Shown one piece after another: positions 7,341 to 15,345 of a stretch of DNA of 41,156 nucleotides (position 1 is the stretch's first letter; each line of letters begins with the position of its first letter). Under the pieces are notes generated by a model. That model did not search any database. It had not been told where the DNA came from and saw nothing but the letters and a program-made list of their open reading frames with translations. Position numbers and translations under genes: made by a program. The stretch comes from Betaproteobacteria bacterium RIFCSPLOWO2_02_FULL_66_14 (lineage in GTDB: Bacteria > Pseudomonadota > Gammaproteobacteria > Burkholderiales > SG8-39). Location: positions 202-41,357 of the forward strand of contig MERB01000007.1 in the NCBI GenBank assembly GCA_001770475.1, written 5' to 3'.

Positions 7341-9827
7341 TCACGCCGCCTTCGCGGTTACCTCGTCCTGCGCCAGCCGCCGCACGATCTCGGCGCGGCC
7401 GAAATCGGGTTCGAAATCATCCACCTGGATCACGCGCTTGCGTAGCGTCTCCTTGCGCCGCCAGAGCGCGAGTTCCGCTTCGCTGATCACGCCTTGGGCG
7501 CGTGCCGTGGCGGCCGTGTCGACGCCCGACCGGGTGACGAGCTTGCCGCCTTTGACTGCTTCGCGCAGTTTCTTTTCGATCGGCTCGCATTCCAGCGTGG
7601 CATGGAACGCGGCTTCGAGCGCGCCCGTGATGTCGGCTTCGTTCTTGCCGACGTACATCCCCGCGGTCAGCCGGTCGCGCGCGGCCCCGGGCTCCAGCAC
7701 GATCTTCGCCGAGCGGTGGTTGTGCCGGTCCTTCGCGGGCCGGAACGGCGTGCCGAGCGGGAACACCACCCAGCGCAGCAGTCCGCGCAGCGCAGGGACC
7801 GGGAAATTGGCATAAATGGCGTCGATCGCCTGCTGCGCCTGCCACAGCGCATCGCGCACCGACCAGTGGATCAGCGGCAGGTCCTCGCGCGGGCGGCCCT
7901 GGTCCTCGTAGCGCTTCAGCGTGGCCGAGATCAGGTACATCATCGAAAGCACGTCGCCGAGGCGCGCGGAGGTCTTCTCCTTGCGCTTGAGTGCGCCGCC
8001 CATCGCGAGCATCGACATGTCGGCGAGGAACGCGAACGCCGCCGACAGGTGTCCGACGCGCTGGTAGTAGCGCGCCATCTCGGGGGCTGCCGCCTGCGGC
8101 ACCTGCGCGAGGCGCGAGCCCGTGAGGCTGTGAACGAAGGCGCGCACAGCGTTCGCGAGCGTGTGCCCGACGTGAGAAGTGAGCGCGTCGTCGAATTCGC
8201 GTGACGCCTCGCCGCCCGACATCTCCTTCGCGGCGCGCATCTCGCGCAGCACGTACGGGTGGCAGCGGATCGCGCCCTGGCCGAAGATGATGAGGCTTCT
8301 CGTCAGGATGTTGGCGCCCTCGACCGTAATGCCGACCGGCATCACCTGGTAGCCGCGGCCGATGTAATTGCTCGGCCCGAGGCAGATTCCCTTGCCGCCG
8401 TGGATGTCCATCGAGTGGTTGATGAGTTCGCGCGCGCGCTCGGTCATGTGGTACTTCACGATCGCCGAGATCACCGAAGGTTTCTCGCCCGCGTCCAGCG
8501 CACCCGCGGTCATGACGCGAGTGGCGTCCATCATGTAGGTATTCGCGGCGATGCGGCCGAGCGATTCCTCGACGCCTTCGAGCTTGCCGATCGGCGTCCT
8601 GAACTGGCTTCGCACGCGGGCGTAGGCGCCGGTGTACCGCGCGAGCGCCTTGGCGCCGCCGACCGAGGAGGCGGGCAGCGAGATCGAGCGGCCTGCGGCG
8701 AGGCAGTTCATCAGCATCATCCAGCCCTTGCCCGCGTATTCGCGGCCGCCGATGATCCACTCGATCGGCATGAAGACGTCCTTGCCGCGGGTCGGCCCGT
8801 TCTGGAACGCAGCGTTGAGCGGCAGGTGCCGGCGTCCGATCTCGACGCCCGGCGTGTGCGCCGGAACGAGCGCGCAGGTGATGCCGAGATCCTCGCGATC
8901 GCCGAGCAGGTGCTCGGGGTCATAGAGCCTGAAAGCAAGCCCGATCAGCGTCGACACCGGGCCTAGCGTGATGTAGCGCTTGTCCCAGGTCACGCGCATG
9001 CCGAGCACTTCCTTGCCCTGCCAGTGGCCCTTGCACACGATGCCGAAATCCGGGATCGAGGCCGCATCCGAGCCCGCTTCGGGGCTGGTGAGCGCGAAGC
9101 AAGGCACGTCCTGTCCGCGCGCCAGCCGCGGCAGATAGTGGTTCTTCTGCTCGTCGGTGCCGTAGTGCAGCAGCAGCTCGGCCGGCCCGAGGGAATTCGG
9201 CACCATTGCCGACACGGCGAGCGTGTTCGAGCGCGTGGAGAGTTTGGTGATTACGGCGGAGTGCGCGAGCGCCGAGAAGCCGAGGCCGCCGTAGCGTTTC
9301 GGGATGATCATGCCGAGGAAGCCCTTGTCCTTCAGGTATTGCCAGACGCGGGGCGGAAGGTCAAAGCGTTCGTGGGTCACCTCCCAGTCGTTCACCATGC
9401 CGCAGAGTTCCTCGCACGGCCCATCGACGAATGCCTGCTCCTCGGAGTTCAGTTTCGGTTCCGGCATCGCGAGCAGTTTTTCCCAGTCGGGGCGTCCCGA
9501 GAACAGGTCGGCGTCCCACCAAACGGTGCCGGCGTCGATCGCCTCCTTTTCGGTCTGCGACATGTCCGGGAGAATTCGCCGGTAGATGGCGAGAATCGGA
9601 TCGCTGATGAGGCGGCGCCGAAGCGCAGGGACATTGAGCACTGCCGCGACGATGACGAACAGCACCGCAAGCACCGTGTTGGTCGTGGCGCCGAAACCCG
9701 CGACCGCGCCGAGGTAGGCAGCAAGCGCGCCGCCGGCGACGGTCCAGGCGATGATCGGCGCCCGGAGGTACGCGAGCACGAAGAATGCCGCGATCGCGGC
9801 CAGAAATACGAGCAGGTATCCGAACAT
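7341..9827 (-). CDS. fadE: long-chain acyl-CoA dehydrogenase (FadE type)
   Basis: 828-aa FAD-dependent acyl-CoA dehydrogenase that makes the first double bond in beta-oxidation. The length matches the FadE family (814 aa in E. coli), much longer than ordinary acyl-CoA dehydrogenases. The N-terminus has two or three hydrophobic segments within about the first 65 residues (YLLVFLAAIAAFFVLAYL and following), consistent with membrane association. The acyl-CoA dehydrogenase core follows, with FALTSPEAGSDAASIPDFG (substrate and flavin region) and HGGKGICLGPSNYIGRGYQ. A long FadE-specific C-terminal domain closes the protein. It starts 27 nt after the psrA-like stop and is probably on the same transcript. 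The family's usual electron acceptor, ETF, is not in the window. Confidence 0.95.
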   Translation of the reverse strand: MFGYLLVFLAAIAAFFVLAYLRAPIIAWTVAGGALAAYLGAVAGFGATTNTVLAVLFVIVAAVLNVPALRRRLISDPILAIYRRILPDMSQTEKEAIDAGTVWWDADLFSGRPDWEKLLAMPEPKLNSEEQAFVDGPCEELCGMVNDWEVTHERFDLPPRVWQYLKDKGFLGMIIPKRYGGLGFSALAHSAVITKLSTRSNTLAVSAMVPNSLGPAELLLHYGTDEQKNHYLPRLARGQDVPCFALTSPEAGSDAASIPDFGIVCKGHWQGKEVLGMRVTWDKRYITLGPVSTLIGLAFRLYDPEHLLGDREDLGITCALVPAHTPGVEIGRRHLPLNAAFQNGPTRGKDVFMPIEWIIGGREYAGKGWMMLMNCLAAGRSISLPASSVGGAKALARYTGAYARVRSQFRTPIGKLEGVEESLGRIAANTYMMDATRVMTAGALDAGEKPSVISAIVKYHMTERARELINHSMDIHGGKGICLGPSNYIGRGYQVMPVGITVEGANILTRSLIIFGQGAIRCHPYVLREMRAAKEMSGGEASREFDDALTSHVGHTLANAVRAFVHSLTGSRLAQVPQAAAPEMARYYQRVGHLSAAFAFLADMSMLAMGGALKRKEKTSARLGDVLSMMYLISATLKRYEDQGRPREDLPLIHWSVRDALWQAQQAIDAIYANFPVPALRGLLRWVVFPLGTPFRPAKDRHNHRSAKIVLEPGAARDRLTAGMYVGKNEADITGALEAAFHATLECEPIEKKLREAVKGGKLVTRSGVDTAATARAQGVISEAELALWRRKETLRKRVIQVDDFEPDFGRAEIVRRLAQDEVTAKAA

Positions 9828-9854
9828 GGGGGTCTCCCGTTGCGTGGACGGCGC

Positions 9855-10544
9855 TCAGGCCGCCTTCCTGACGGTGGATTGAACGCCGAGCGGAGCGAGC
9901 AACCCGGCTTCGAGAAACGCGGTGAGGCGCTCTTCCAGCAGCTTCGCGTCGTAGCGATCCTCTGGCTTGCAGCCGGCGATCAGCTGCACCGTGTCGGTCG
10001 CCGCAAGCGTGTACGACAGCGTGCCGAACATGAAATGCAGGCGCCAGACGAGTTCCTCGCCCGGCAGATTCGGCAATGCGCGCGCGAACGCCGCCTTGTA
10101 GCGCTCCATCACCGGTGCGTAGAGTTGTCCGATCAGCCCGCGGATCGGTTTCGACGGCTCGGTGTAGGCGCGGCCGAGCAGCCGGATGAAGTTTCGCCCG
10201 CCGCACCTGGAATCCTCGATCATCGCGAGCGAGGTCCGCAGGAAGGCGCGGATGATTTCCGCCGGCGCGAGCGGCGTGCCGCCCGCCGACTTTTCCAGGC
10301 GATCGAGCGCGACGATGCGCTCGGCGTTCATCGGGTCGAGGCGCCGCCTGAACACGGCTTCGATGAGCGCGTCCTTGGAGCCGAAGTGGTAATTGACCGC
10401 GGCGAGGTTGACTCCCGCTTTCGCAGTGAGCAGCCGCATCGAGGCACCCTCGAATCCGTGCTGCATGAACAGTTCTTCGGACGCATCGAGGATCCGGGTC
10501 CGGGTTTCGTGCGGGGGTTTCAGGGCTCGCAAAGTCTGTGTCAT
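9855..10544 (-). CDS. psrA: TetR-family regulator, PsrA-like
   Basis: 229-aa TetR repressor. The N-terminal HTH domain reads ILDASEELFMQHGFEGASM and LLTAKAGVNLAAVNYHFGSK, very like Pseudomonas PsrA (LITSKAGVNLAAVNYHFGSK). The ligand domain has FIRLLGRAYTEP and LVWRLHFMFGTLSYTLAATD, which also track PsrA. PsrA binds long-chain fatty acids or acyl-CoA and represses itself and fad genes. Here the gene is first in an apparent psrA-fadE-fadI-fadB-thioesterase unit. Its promoter carries an AAAC-GAAC-GTTT box of the form described for PsrA (see 10564-10606). From this I infer autoregulation and control of the whole unit. The symbol rests on similarity and context, not on proof of orthology. Confidence 0.82.
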   Translation of the reverse strand: MTQTLRALKPPHETRTRILDASEELFMQHGFEGASMRLLTAKAGVNLAAVNYHFGSKDALIEAVFRRRLDPMNAERIVALDRLEKSAGGTPLAPAEIIRAFLRTSLAMIEDSRCGGRNFIRLLGRAYTEPSKPIRGLIGQLYAPVMERYKAAFARALPNLPGEELVWRLHFMFGTLSYTLAATDTVQLIAGCKPEDRYDAKLLEERLTAFLEAGLLAPLGVQSTVRKAA

Positions 10545-10563
10545 GGCGATCTACCACCGAGTA

Positions 10564-10606
10564 AAACGAACGTTTGAATTGTACGCAGCTTGCCTTTTCG
10601 CGTCAA
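10564..10606 (-). promoter_or_regulatory. psrA-fadE promoter with PsrA-like operator
   Basis: On the minus strand TTGACG (10606-10601) is followed after exactly 17 nt by TACAAT (10583-10578), a near-consensus sigma70 promoter. Immediately downstream, at the expected transcription start, lies the dyad AAACG-AA-CGTTT (10564-10575). It matches the published PsrA box form, G/C-AAAC-N2-4-GTTT-G/C. A repressor bound there would cover the start site. Confidence 0.78.
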
Positions 10607-10643
10607 GGGGTTTGAACGCCTGATTGGCCGCGGGCATGGCAGT

Positions 10644-10649
10644 TAGAAT
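10644..10649 (+). promoter_or_regulatory. -10 box close to the ATG of the ABC exporter gene
   Basis: TAGAAT followed by GCGCCCTCTC and then ATG at 10660. The expected transcription start is only a few bases before the ATG and there is no Shine-Dalgarno, so the mRNA is predicted to be leaderless or nearly so. Confidence 0.5.
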
Positions 10650-10659
10650 GCGCCCTCTC

Positions 10660-12501
10660 ATGGCAACACACGGGCGTTCGGGACCTCCCCCGGAACCGGA
10701 TTCGGATCGCAGGCTTCGCGGCAACGAGTGGCGCGTGGTCGGCCTGCTCGTGCCTTATTTGCAGGAGTACCGCTGGCGGGTGCTGATGGCGCTCGCGTTC
10801 CTGGTCGCCGCCAAGTTCGCCAACGTCGGCGTGCCGCTGGTGATGAAGGAAGTCGTCGACGGCCTCGATCCGAAGATCGCGGTGGTCGCGGTGCCGGCGG
10901 CGCTGCTGGCGATCTACGGGCTGCTGCGGTTTTCCACGACGCTGTTCGCCGAGCTCCGCGATGTCCTCTTCGTTCGCGTGATCCAGCGCGCGATCCGGCG
11001 CGTCGCGCTGGGCGTCTTCCGCCACCTGCACAGCCTGTCGCTGCGGTTTCACCTGGAGCGGCAGACCGGCGGCATGACGCGCGACATCGAGCGCGGTACC
11101 CGCGGCATCTCGCAACTGCTGAATTACATGATCTTTTCGATCATCCCGGTGATCCTGGAGTTCACGCTCGTCGCCGCGGTTCTGATCGGGAAGTTCGACT
11201 GGCGCTTTGCCGCGATCACCTTCGGCGCGGTCGCCGTCTACATCACCTTCACGGTGCTGATCACCGAGTGGCGCACCGCGATCCGGCGCCGCGCCAACGA
11301 GCTCGACTCCACTGCCAACACGCGCGCCATCGACAGCCTGCTCAATTACGAGACGGTCAAGTATTTCGGCAACGAGGAATTCGAGGCGCTGCGCTACGAC
11401 GACAACCTGCGCCGCTACGAGAGCGCGGCAGTCAAGGCCGAGGCGTCGCTCGGGCTGCTCAACGTCGGGCAGGCGTTGATCATCGCCGCGGCGCTCACTG
11501 CGCTCATGTTTCTCGCCGCCGAGGGCGTGGTGGCGCAGGCGTTCACGCTCGGCGACCTCGTGCTGGTGAACGGCCTGCTGATCCAGCTGTACATCCCGCT
11601 CAACTTCCTCGGCATGGTGTACCGCGAGATCAAGCAGTCGCTGATCGACATGGACCGCATGTTCCGGCTCCTCGCCGAGAACCGGGAAGTGCAGGACGGT
11701 CCGGAGGCGCAGCCGCTGCCCGAGGGTCCTGCGACGGTGGAATTCCGCGGCGTCGATTTCCATTACGAGGCGGCGCGACAGATCCTCCACGGCGTGAGCT
11801 TCACGATTCCCGCGGGGAAGCGGGTGGCGGTGGTCGGACCCTCGGGTTCGGGCAAGTCGACGCTTGCGCGCCTGCTGTACCGGTTCTACGACGTCTCGGG
11901 CGGCGCCATCGTGGTGGATGGGGTCGACGTCCGGAATCTTCGGCAGCAGTCGCTGCGCGGCGCTATCGGCATCGTGCCGCAGGACACCGTGCTGTTCAAC
12001 GACACCGTCCGCTACAACATCCACTACGGCCGGCCCGAGGCCACCGATGCCGAAGTGGTCGCCGCCGCGCGCGCGGCGCACATCCACGATCTCATCGAGT
12101 CGCTGCCGGCGAAGTACGAATCCCGGGTCGGCGAGCGTGGCCTCAAGCTTTCCGGAGGCGAGAAGCAGCGTGTCGCGATCGCCCGCGCGCTGCTCAAGAA
12201 CCCTCGCATCCTGATCTTCGACGAGGCGACCTCGGCGCTCGACTCCAAGTCCGAACAAGCGATCCAGATGGAACTGGAGCGCATCGCAGTCGGGCGAACG
12301 ACGCTCGTGATCGCGCATCGCCTGTCCACGGTCATGGACGCCGACGAGGTGCTGGTCCTGTCGGCCGGGCGCATCGTCGAGCGCGGAACGCATCGCGAGC
12401 TGCTGGCGGCGGGCGGCGAGTACGCCCGCATGTGGGCCTTGCAGCAGCAGCAGGAGCGGGCCCAGGCGCTCGCCGCGCAGGCCGAAGCCGCCGCTGCATG
12501 A
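10660..12501 (+). CDS. Atm1-type ABC exporter (fused permease and ATPase)
   Basis: 613-aa half-transporter from the ATG at 10660. Residues about 25-330 are the six-helix type-1 exporter domain. NYETVKYFGNEEFEA is the signature stretch of the Atm1/HMT1/heavy-metal exporter subgroup. The ATPase domain has Walker A GPSGSGKST (about residue 393), the signature LSGGEKQRVAIARAL, Walker B ILIFDEATSALD and the H-loop AHRLSTV. Bacterial Atm1 proteins export glutathione derivatives and metallated thiols from the cytosol, linked to heavy-metal tolerance and Fe-S homeostasis. The ATG at 10660 is preferred to a TTG at 10624 because it follows a -10 box and the sequence from there looks like the usual short N-terminal tail. 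The C-terminus is Ala/Gln-rich. Confidence 0.9.
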   Translation: MATHGRSGPPPEPDSDRRLRGNEWRVVGLLVPYLQEYRWRVLMALAFLVAAKFANVGVPLVMKEVVDGLDPKIAVVAVPAALLAIYGLLRFSTTLFAELRDVLFVRVIQRAIRRVALGVFRHLHSLSLRFHLERQTGGMTRDIERGTRGISQLLNYMIFSIIPVILEFTLVAAVLIGKFDWRFAAITFGAVAVYITFTVLITEWRTAIRRRANELDSTANTRAIDSLLNYETVKYFGNEEFEALRYDDNLRRYESAAVKAEASLGLLNVGQALIIAAALTALMFLAAEGVVAQAFTLGDLVLVNGLLIQLYIPLNFLGMVYREIKQSLIDMDRMFRLLAENREVQDGPEAQPLPEGPATVEFRGVDFHYEAARQILHGVSFTIPAGKRVAVVGPSGSGKSTLARLLYRFYDVSGGAIVVDGVDVRNLRQQSLRGAIGIVPQDTVLFNDTVRYNIHYGRPEATDAEVVAAARAAHIHDLIESLPAKYESRVGERGLKLSGGEKQRVAIARALLKNPRILIFDEATSALDSKSEQAIQMELERIAVGRTTLVIAHRLSTVMDADEVLVLSAGRIVERGTHRELLAAGGEYARMWALQQQQERAQALAAQAEAAAA

Positions 12502-12557
12502 GGGTTTTCGGTCTCTTGAGAACATTTCTAGGATAACGAGATAGGGCTTTATTTTGG

Positions 12558-12587
12558 TTGCATTTTCCAAAACTGCTGTTTTACACT
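12558..12587 (+). promoter_or_regulatory. putative promoter of the D,D-endopeptidase gene
   Basis: This stretch is unusually AT-rich for the window. TTGCAT (12558-12563) and TACACT (12582-12587) are spaced by 18 nt. The spacer holds an inverted repeat AAAAC-TGCT-GTTTT (12569-12582) that resembles the PsrA-type box. Both are visual matches only. Confidence 0.4.
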
Positions 12588-12613
12588 CGGACAAACTCGA
12601 AACCGCCGAGGCC

Positions 12614-13519
12614 ATGCAAGCCCCATCGCGCGAACTGCACCGCCTGGAAATCATCGTTGCCACGCTCGCACTGCTCGCGGTGCTCGCGTTGAGCATCGGA
12701 TTCGCGCAGGCCGGGCCGAAATCGCGAAAAGCGGAGGCGAATCCGTCCGACGCGCAGGCCAATCCCTCGGCGCTGCGCTCCTCCGTGGTGCTGGTGCAGG
12801 ACGTGGGCAACGGCGAAACCCTCATCGCGCGCAACGCCGCAGCCGTCATGCCGATCGCCTCGATCACCAAGCTGATGACCGCGATGGTGCTGCTCGACGG
12901 CAAGCTGGACCTCGGTCAGCGCGTGGCGATCAGCGGCGACGACCTCGATTACCTGAAGGGTACCCGCTCGCGCCTGCGTCCGGGCAGCGTGCTGACGCGC
13001 GACGAACTGCTGCTGCTCGCGCTGATGGCCTCCGAGAATCGCGCGGCTTCGGCGCTGGCGCGCACCTTTCCCGGCGGGACCGACGCCTTCGTCGCCGCGA
13101 TGAACGCAAAGGCGCGCGCGCTGGGGATGCAGGACACCCGGTTCAGAGATCCCACCGGTCTGAATTCCGCGAACGTCTCCAGCGCGCGCGACCTTGCGCG
13201 CCTGGTCACGGCGGCGCACGAGTATCCGCTCATCCGGGACTATTCGACGCGCTCGAACGCGACGGTGCAGGCGCTCGGAAAGCCGCTCGCCTACCGCAAC
13301 ACCAACGGCTTGGTGCGCAGCGCGCATTGGGACATCGAGTTGTCCAAGACGGGGTTCATCAGTGAAGCCGGACGCTGCCTCGTGATGCAGGTGCGCATGG
13401 CACAGCGGGACCTCGTCGTGGTGCTGCTCGATTCCTGGGGCAAGTACACCCGGATCGGCGACGCCAACCGCATCCGGAAGTGGCTCGAGAACCAACTCGC
13501 CGGCGCGCGCCCCGGCTGA
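12614..13519 (+). CDS. pbpG: D-alanyl-D-alanine endopeptidase (PBP7 / S11 family)
   Basis: 301-aa periplasmic penicillin-binding protein of peptidase family S11. A hydrophobic segment at about residues 14-32 (IIVATLALLAVLALSIGFAQA) is a signal peptide or anchor. The three active-site motifs are present: SxxK as SITK with the nucleophile serine (PIASITKLMTA), SxN as SEN (MASENRAAS) and KTG in ELSKTGF. PbpG-type enzymes cut D,D cross-bridges in peptidoglycan. The protein is about 300 aa without the C-terminal membrane-anchoring domain of PBP5, which favours PbpG over DacA. I placed the start at ATG 12614; an in-frame TTG at 12554 would add 20 residues overlapping the promoter. The egtD gene begins inside its 3' end. 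Confidence 0.88.
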   Translation: MQAPSRELHRLEIIVATLALLAVLALSIGFAQAGPKSRKAEANPSDAQANPSALRSSVVLVQDVGNGETLIARNAAAVMPIASITKLMTAMVLLDGKLDLGQRVAISGDDLDYLKGTRSRLRPGSVLTRDELLLLALMASENRAASALARTFPGGTDAFVAAMNAKARALGMQDTRFRDPTGLNSANVSSARDLARLVTAAHEYPLIRDYSTRSNATVQALGKPLAYRNTNGLVRSAHWDIELSKTGFISEAGRCLVMQVRMAQRDLVVVLLDSWGKYTRIGDANRIRKWLENQLAGARPG

Positions 13520-14472
13520 AGCGAGTCGCTCGCACCGCCACGGTTCCGGCGGAGGGCTTTCGCGACGACGTGATCGCGGGACTGTCGCAGCCGCAAAAGA
13601 CGCTGTCCCCGAAATTCTTCTACGACGCCGAGGGCAGCCGGCTGTTCGAGGCGATCTGCCGCTTACCCGAGTACTATCCGACGCGCTGCGAACTCGCGCT
13701 TACGCGCCGCCATCTGGAGGACGTCGCCCGGTTCGCGGGCCGCGGGGTCGCACTGGTCGAATACGGCAGCGGCGCGAGCACGAAGACGCGGCTGCTGATC
13801 GGCGCCCTGCGGCCGCGGGCCTACGTACCCGTGGACATCTCGGAGGCGGCGCTCGAGGGTGCACAGCGCCGACTCGCGCGCGAGTTTCCGTGGCTGCCGG
13901 TTCAGGGCGTCGCGGGCGATTTCATGCAGCCGCTCGAACTCCCGGTGTTCCGCGCGCGAAACGCGCGCCGCCGCGTCGTCTACTTTCCCGGTTCCACGAT
14001 CGGCAACCTGACCCCGGAAGAGGCGCACGCCTTCCTTCGCATGACGCGAGCGCAGGTCGGGGCGCGCGGCGCGATGCTGGTCGGCGTGGACCTGAAGAAG
14101 GACGCCAACGTGCTGCACGCCGCGTACAACGACGCGAAGGGGGTGACCGCGGCATTCAATCGAAACCTTCTCGCGCGAATCAACCGCGAGTTGGGCGCGG
14201 ACTTCGACCTGCGCCGTTTCGCGCACTACGCGTTCTACAACCTGAGGCGCGGGCGAATCGAAATGCACCTGGTCTCGCTTGCCAGGCAGACGGTGGCGAT
14301 CGGCCGGCATCGCTTCGGTTTCGACGTCGGCGAATCGATCCACACCGAGAATTCCTGCAAGTACTCGGTGGAGGAATTCCGCGCGCTGTCGCTGCGGGCT
14401 GGATTCCGCGCCGAGCGCGTGTGGCTGGACCCGAGGCGCTATTTCGCCCTGTTCGGACTGACCGCAGCGTAG
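13480..14472 (+). CDS. egtD: L-histidine N-alpha-methyltransferase (EgtD)
   Basis: SAM-dependent enzyme that trimethylates histidine to hercynine, the first step of ergothioneine synthesis. Recognisable blocks are LSPKFFYDAEGSRLFEAI, RLPEYYPTRCE, the SAM-binding VEYGSGASTKTRLL, YFPGSTIGNLTPEEA, and the C-terminal GESIHTENSCKYS region that contacts histidine. The length of up to 330 aa fits the family (about 320). The start is uncertain: GTG at 13480 lies 40 nt inside pbpG, and the next clear GTG (13570) would remove part of the conserved N-terminus. No egtB (sulfoxide synthase) or egtE lies in the window, although egtB is the usual neighbour. The last step may be encoded elsewhere, or the product may be hercynine itself. 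Confidence 0.9.
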   Translation: MAREPTRRRAPRLKRVARTATVPAEGFRDDVIAGLSQPQKTLSPKFFYDAEGSRLFEAICRLPEYYPTRCELALTRRHLEDVARFAGRGVALVEYGSGASTKTRLLIGALRPRAYVPVDISEAALEGAQRRLAREFPWLPVQGVAGDFMQPLELPVFRARNARRRVVYFPGSTIGNLTPEEAHAFLRMTRAQVGARGAMLVGVDLKKDANVLHAAYNDAKGVTAAFNRNLLARINRELGADFDLRRFAHYAFYNLRRGRIEMHLVSLARQTVAIGRHRFGFDVGESIHTENSCKYSVEEFRALSLRAGFRAERVWLDPRRYFALFGLTAA

Positions 14473-14488
14473 CCGAGAGCGGCTCGCC

Positions 14489-15277
14489 TCAGTGCGCGCC
14501 GATGCGTGCAGCCGGCCGGTGGCCGACGGCACGCGAGATGCGCTCGGCGGCTTCCTTGACCAGTGCCCCCCACTGCGGCTTCATGCGATCGGCGGGCGTC
14601 GAGATCGAGAGCGCGGCGATCAGTCGGCCCGAATCGTCGCGCACCGCGGCAGCGACGCAGCGCACGCCGATTTCGGCCTCCTCGTTGTCGGTGGCCCAAC
14701 CCTGGCGCTGCGTGCGCTCGAGGTCGCGCTCGAGCACCGGCAGGCTGGAGAGCGAATTGCGCGTGTGCGGCGAAAGGCCCGTGCGCTTGGCGTAGTCGCG
14801 CAGCTTCGGAAAACCTTCCTCGAGCAGGAAGAGCTTTCCGGAGGAGGTGACGTGCAGCGGGGCACGCGCGCCGATCATGTGCACGATGCGCATCGCCGAG
14901 CGGCCGGACGAGGTGCGTTCGACGTAGACGATTTCGTCGTCCTGTCGAACCGAGAGGTTCACCGTCTCGCCGGTCTGCGCATGCAGCTCGCGCATGAGCG
15001 GCAGCGCGTGCTCGCGCACGCTGATGCGCGAGCGCACCAGCGTTCCCAGTTCGAGCAGGCGCATGCCGAGGCGGTAGCTGCCGGGCTCGATCCGGTCGAC
15101 CAGCCGGTCGGTCGCCATCGCGGCGAGGATGCGGTGCGCGGTGGACGGATGCAGCCCCGTGTACTGCGCGACCTGCTTCAGCCCGAGCGGTTCCGGGTGC
15201 TCGGCGAGCACGTCGAGCAATTTCATCATCCGCTCGATCACCTGGATCGGGTTCCGGGGTTCGCTCCTGTCGGCCAT
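14489..15277 (-). CDS. IclR-family transcriptional regulator
   Basis: 262-aa regulator from the ATG at 15277. Residues about 10-75 are the winged HTH (VIERMMKLLDVLAEHPEPLG, TGLHPSTAHRILAAMATDRLV). The C-terminal effector domain follows with the typical GETVNLSVRQDDEIVYVERT, HVTSSGKLFL and IAALSISTP blocks. IclR proteins sense small carboxylates or aromatics. It is divergent from lutA with a 68-bp gap containing an inverted repeat, so it may control the lutAB genes. Lactate-utilisation operons are more often under GntR-type LutR, so this is only an inference. A longer frame to 15325 exists, but the TAGAAT box at 15288-15293 lies within it. Confidence 0.88.
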   Translation of the reverse strand: MADRSEPRNPIQVIERMMKLLDVLAEHPEPLGLKQVAQYTGLHPSTAHRILAAMATDRLVDRIEPGSYRLGMRLLELGTLVRSRISVREHALPLMRELHAQTGETVNLSVRQDDEIVYVERTSSGRSAMRIVHMIGARAPLHVTSSGKLFLLEEGFPKLRDYAKRTGLSPHTRNSLSSLPVLERDLERTQRQGWATDNEEAEIGVRCVAAAVRDDSGRLIAALSISTPADRMKPQWGALVKEAAERISRAVGHRPAARIGAH

Positions 15278-15287
15278 GGTGCATGAG

Positions 15288-15326
15288 ATTCTATCTCGCG
15301 ATGTGAAATGCGCGCTATGATTCACA
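15288..15326. promoter_or_regulatory. divergent iclR/lutA control region
   Basis: The 68-bp gap holds TGTGAA (15302-15307) and TTCACA (15321-15326), a perfect 6-bp inverted repeat with a 13-nt spacer. Nearby is GAGAT-TCT-ATCTC. On the minus strand TAGAAT (15293-15288) lies 10 nt before the regulator ATG. On the plus strand TATGAT (15316-15321) is a possible -10 for lutA. The inverted repeat overlaps both and is the best candidate operator. Confidence 0.45.
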
Positions 15327-15345
15327 ATAGAAGCCGGGATCTTGC

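Noticed and set aside
10603-12903. A 766-codon open frame on the minus strand
   Set aside because: Antisense to the ABC exporter and pbpG, both with complete catalytic motifs; no family resemblance in the antisense product.
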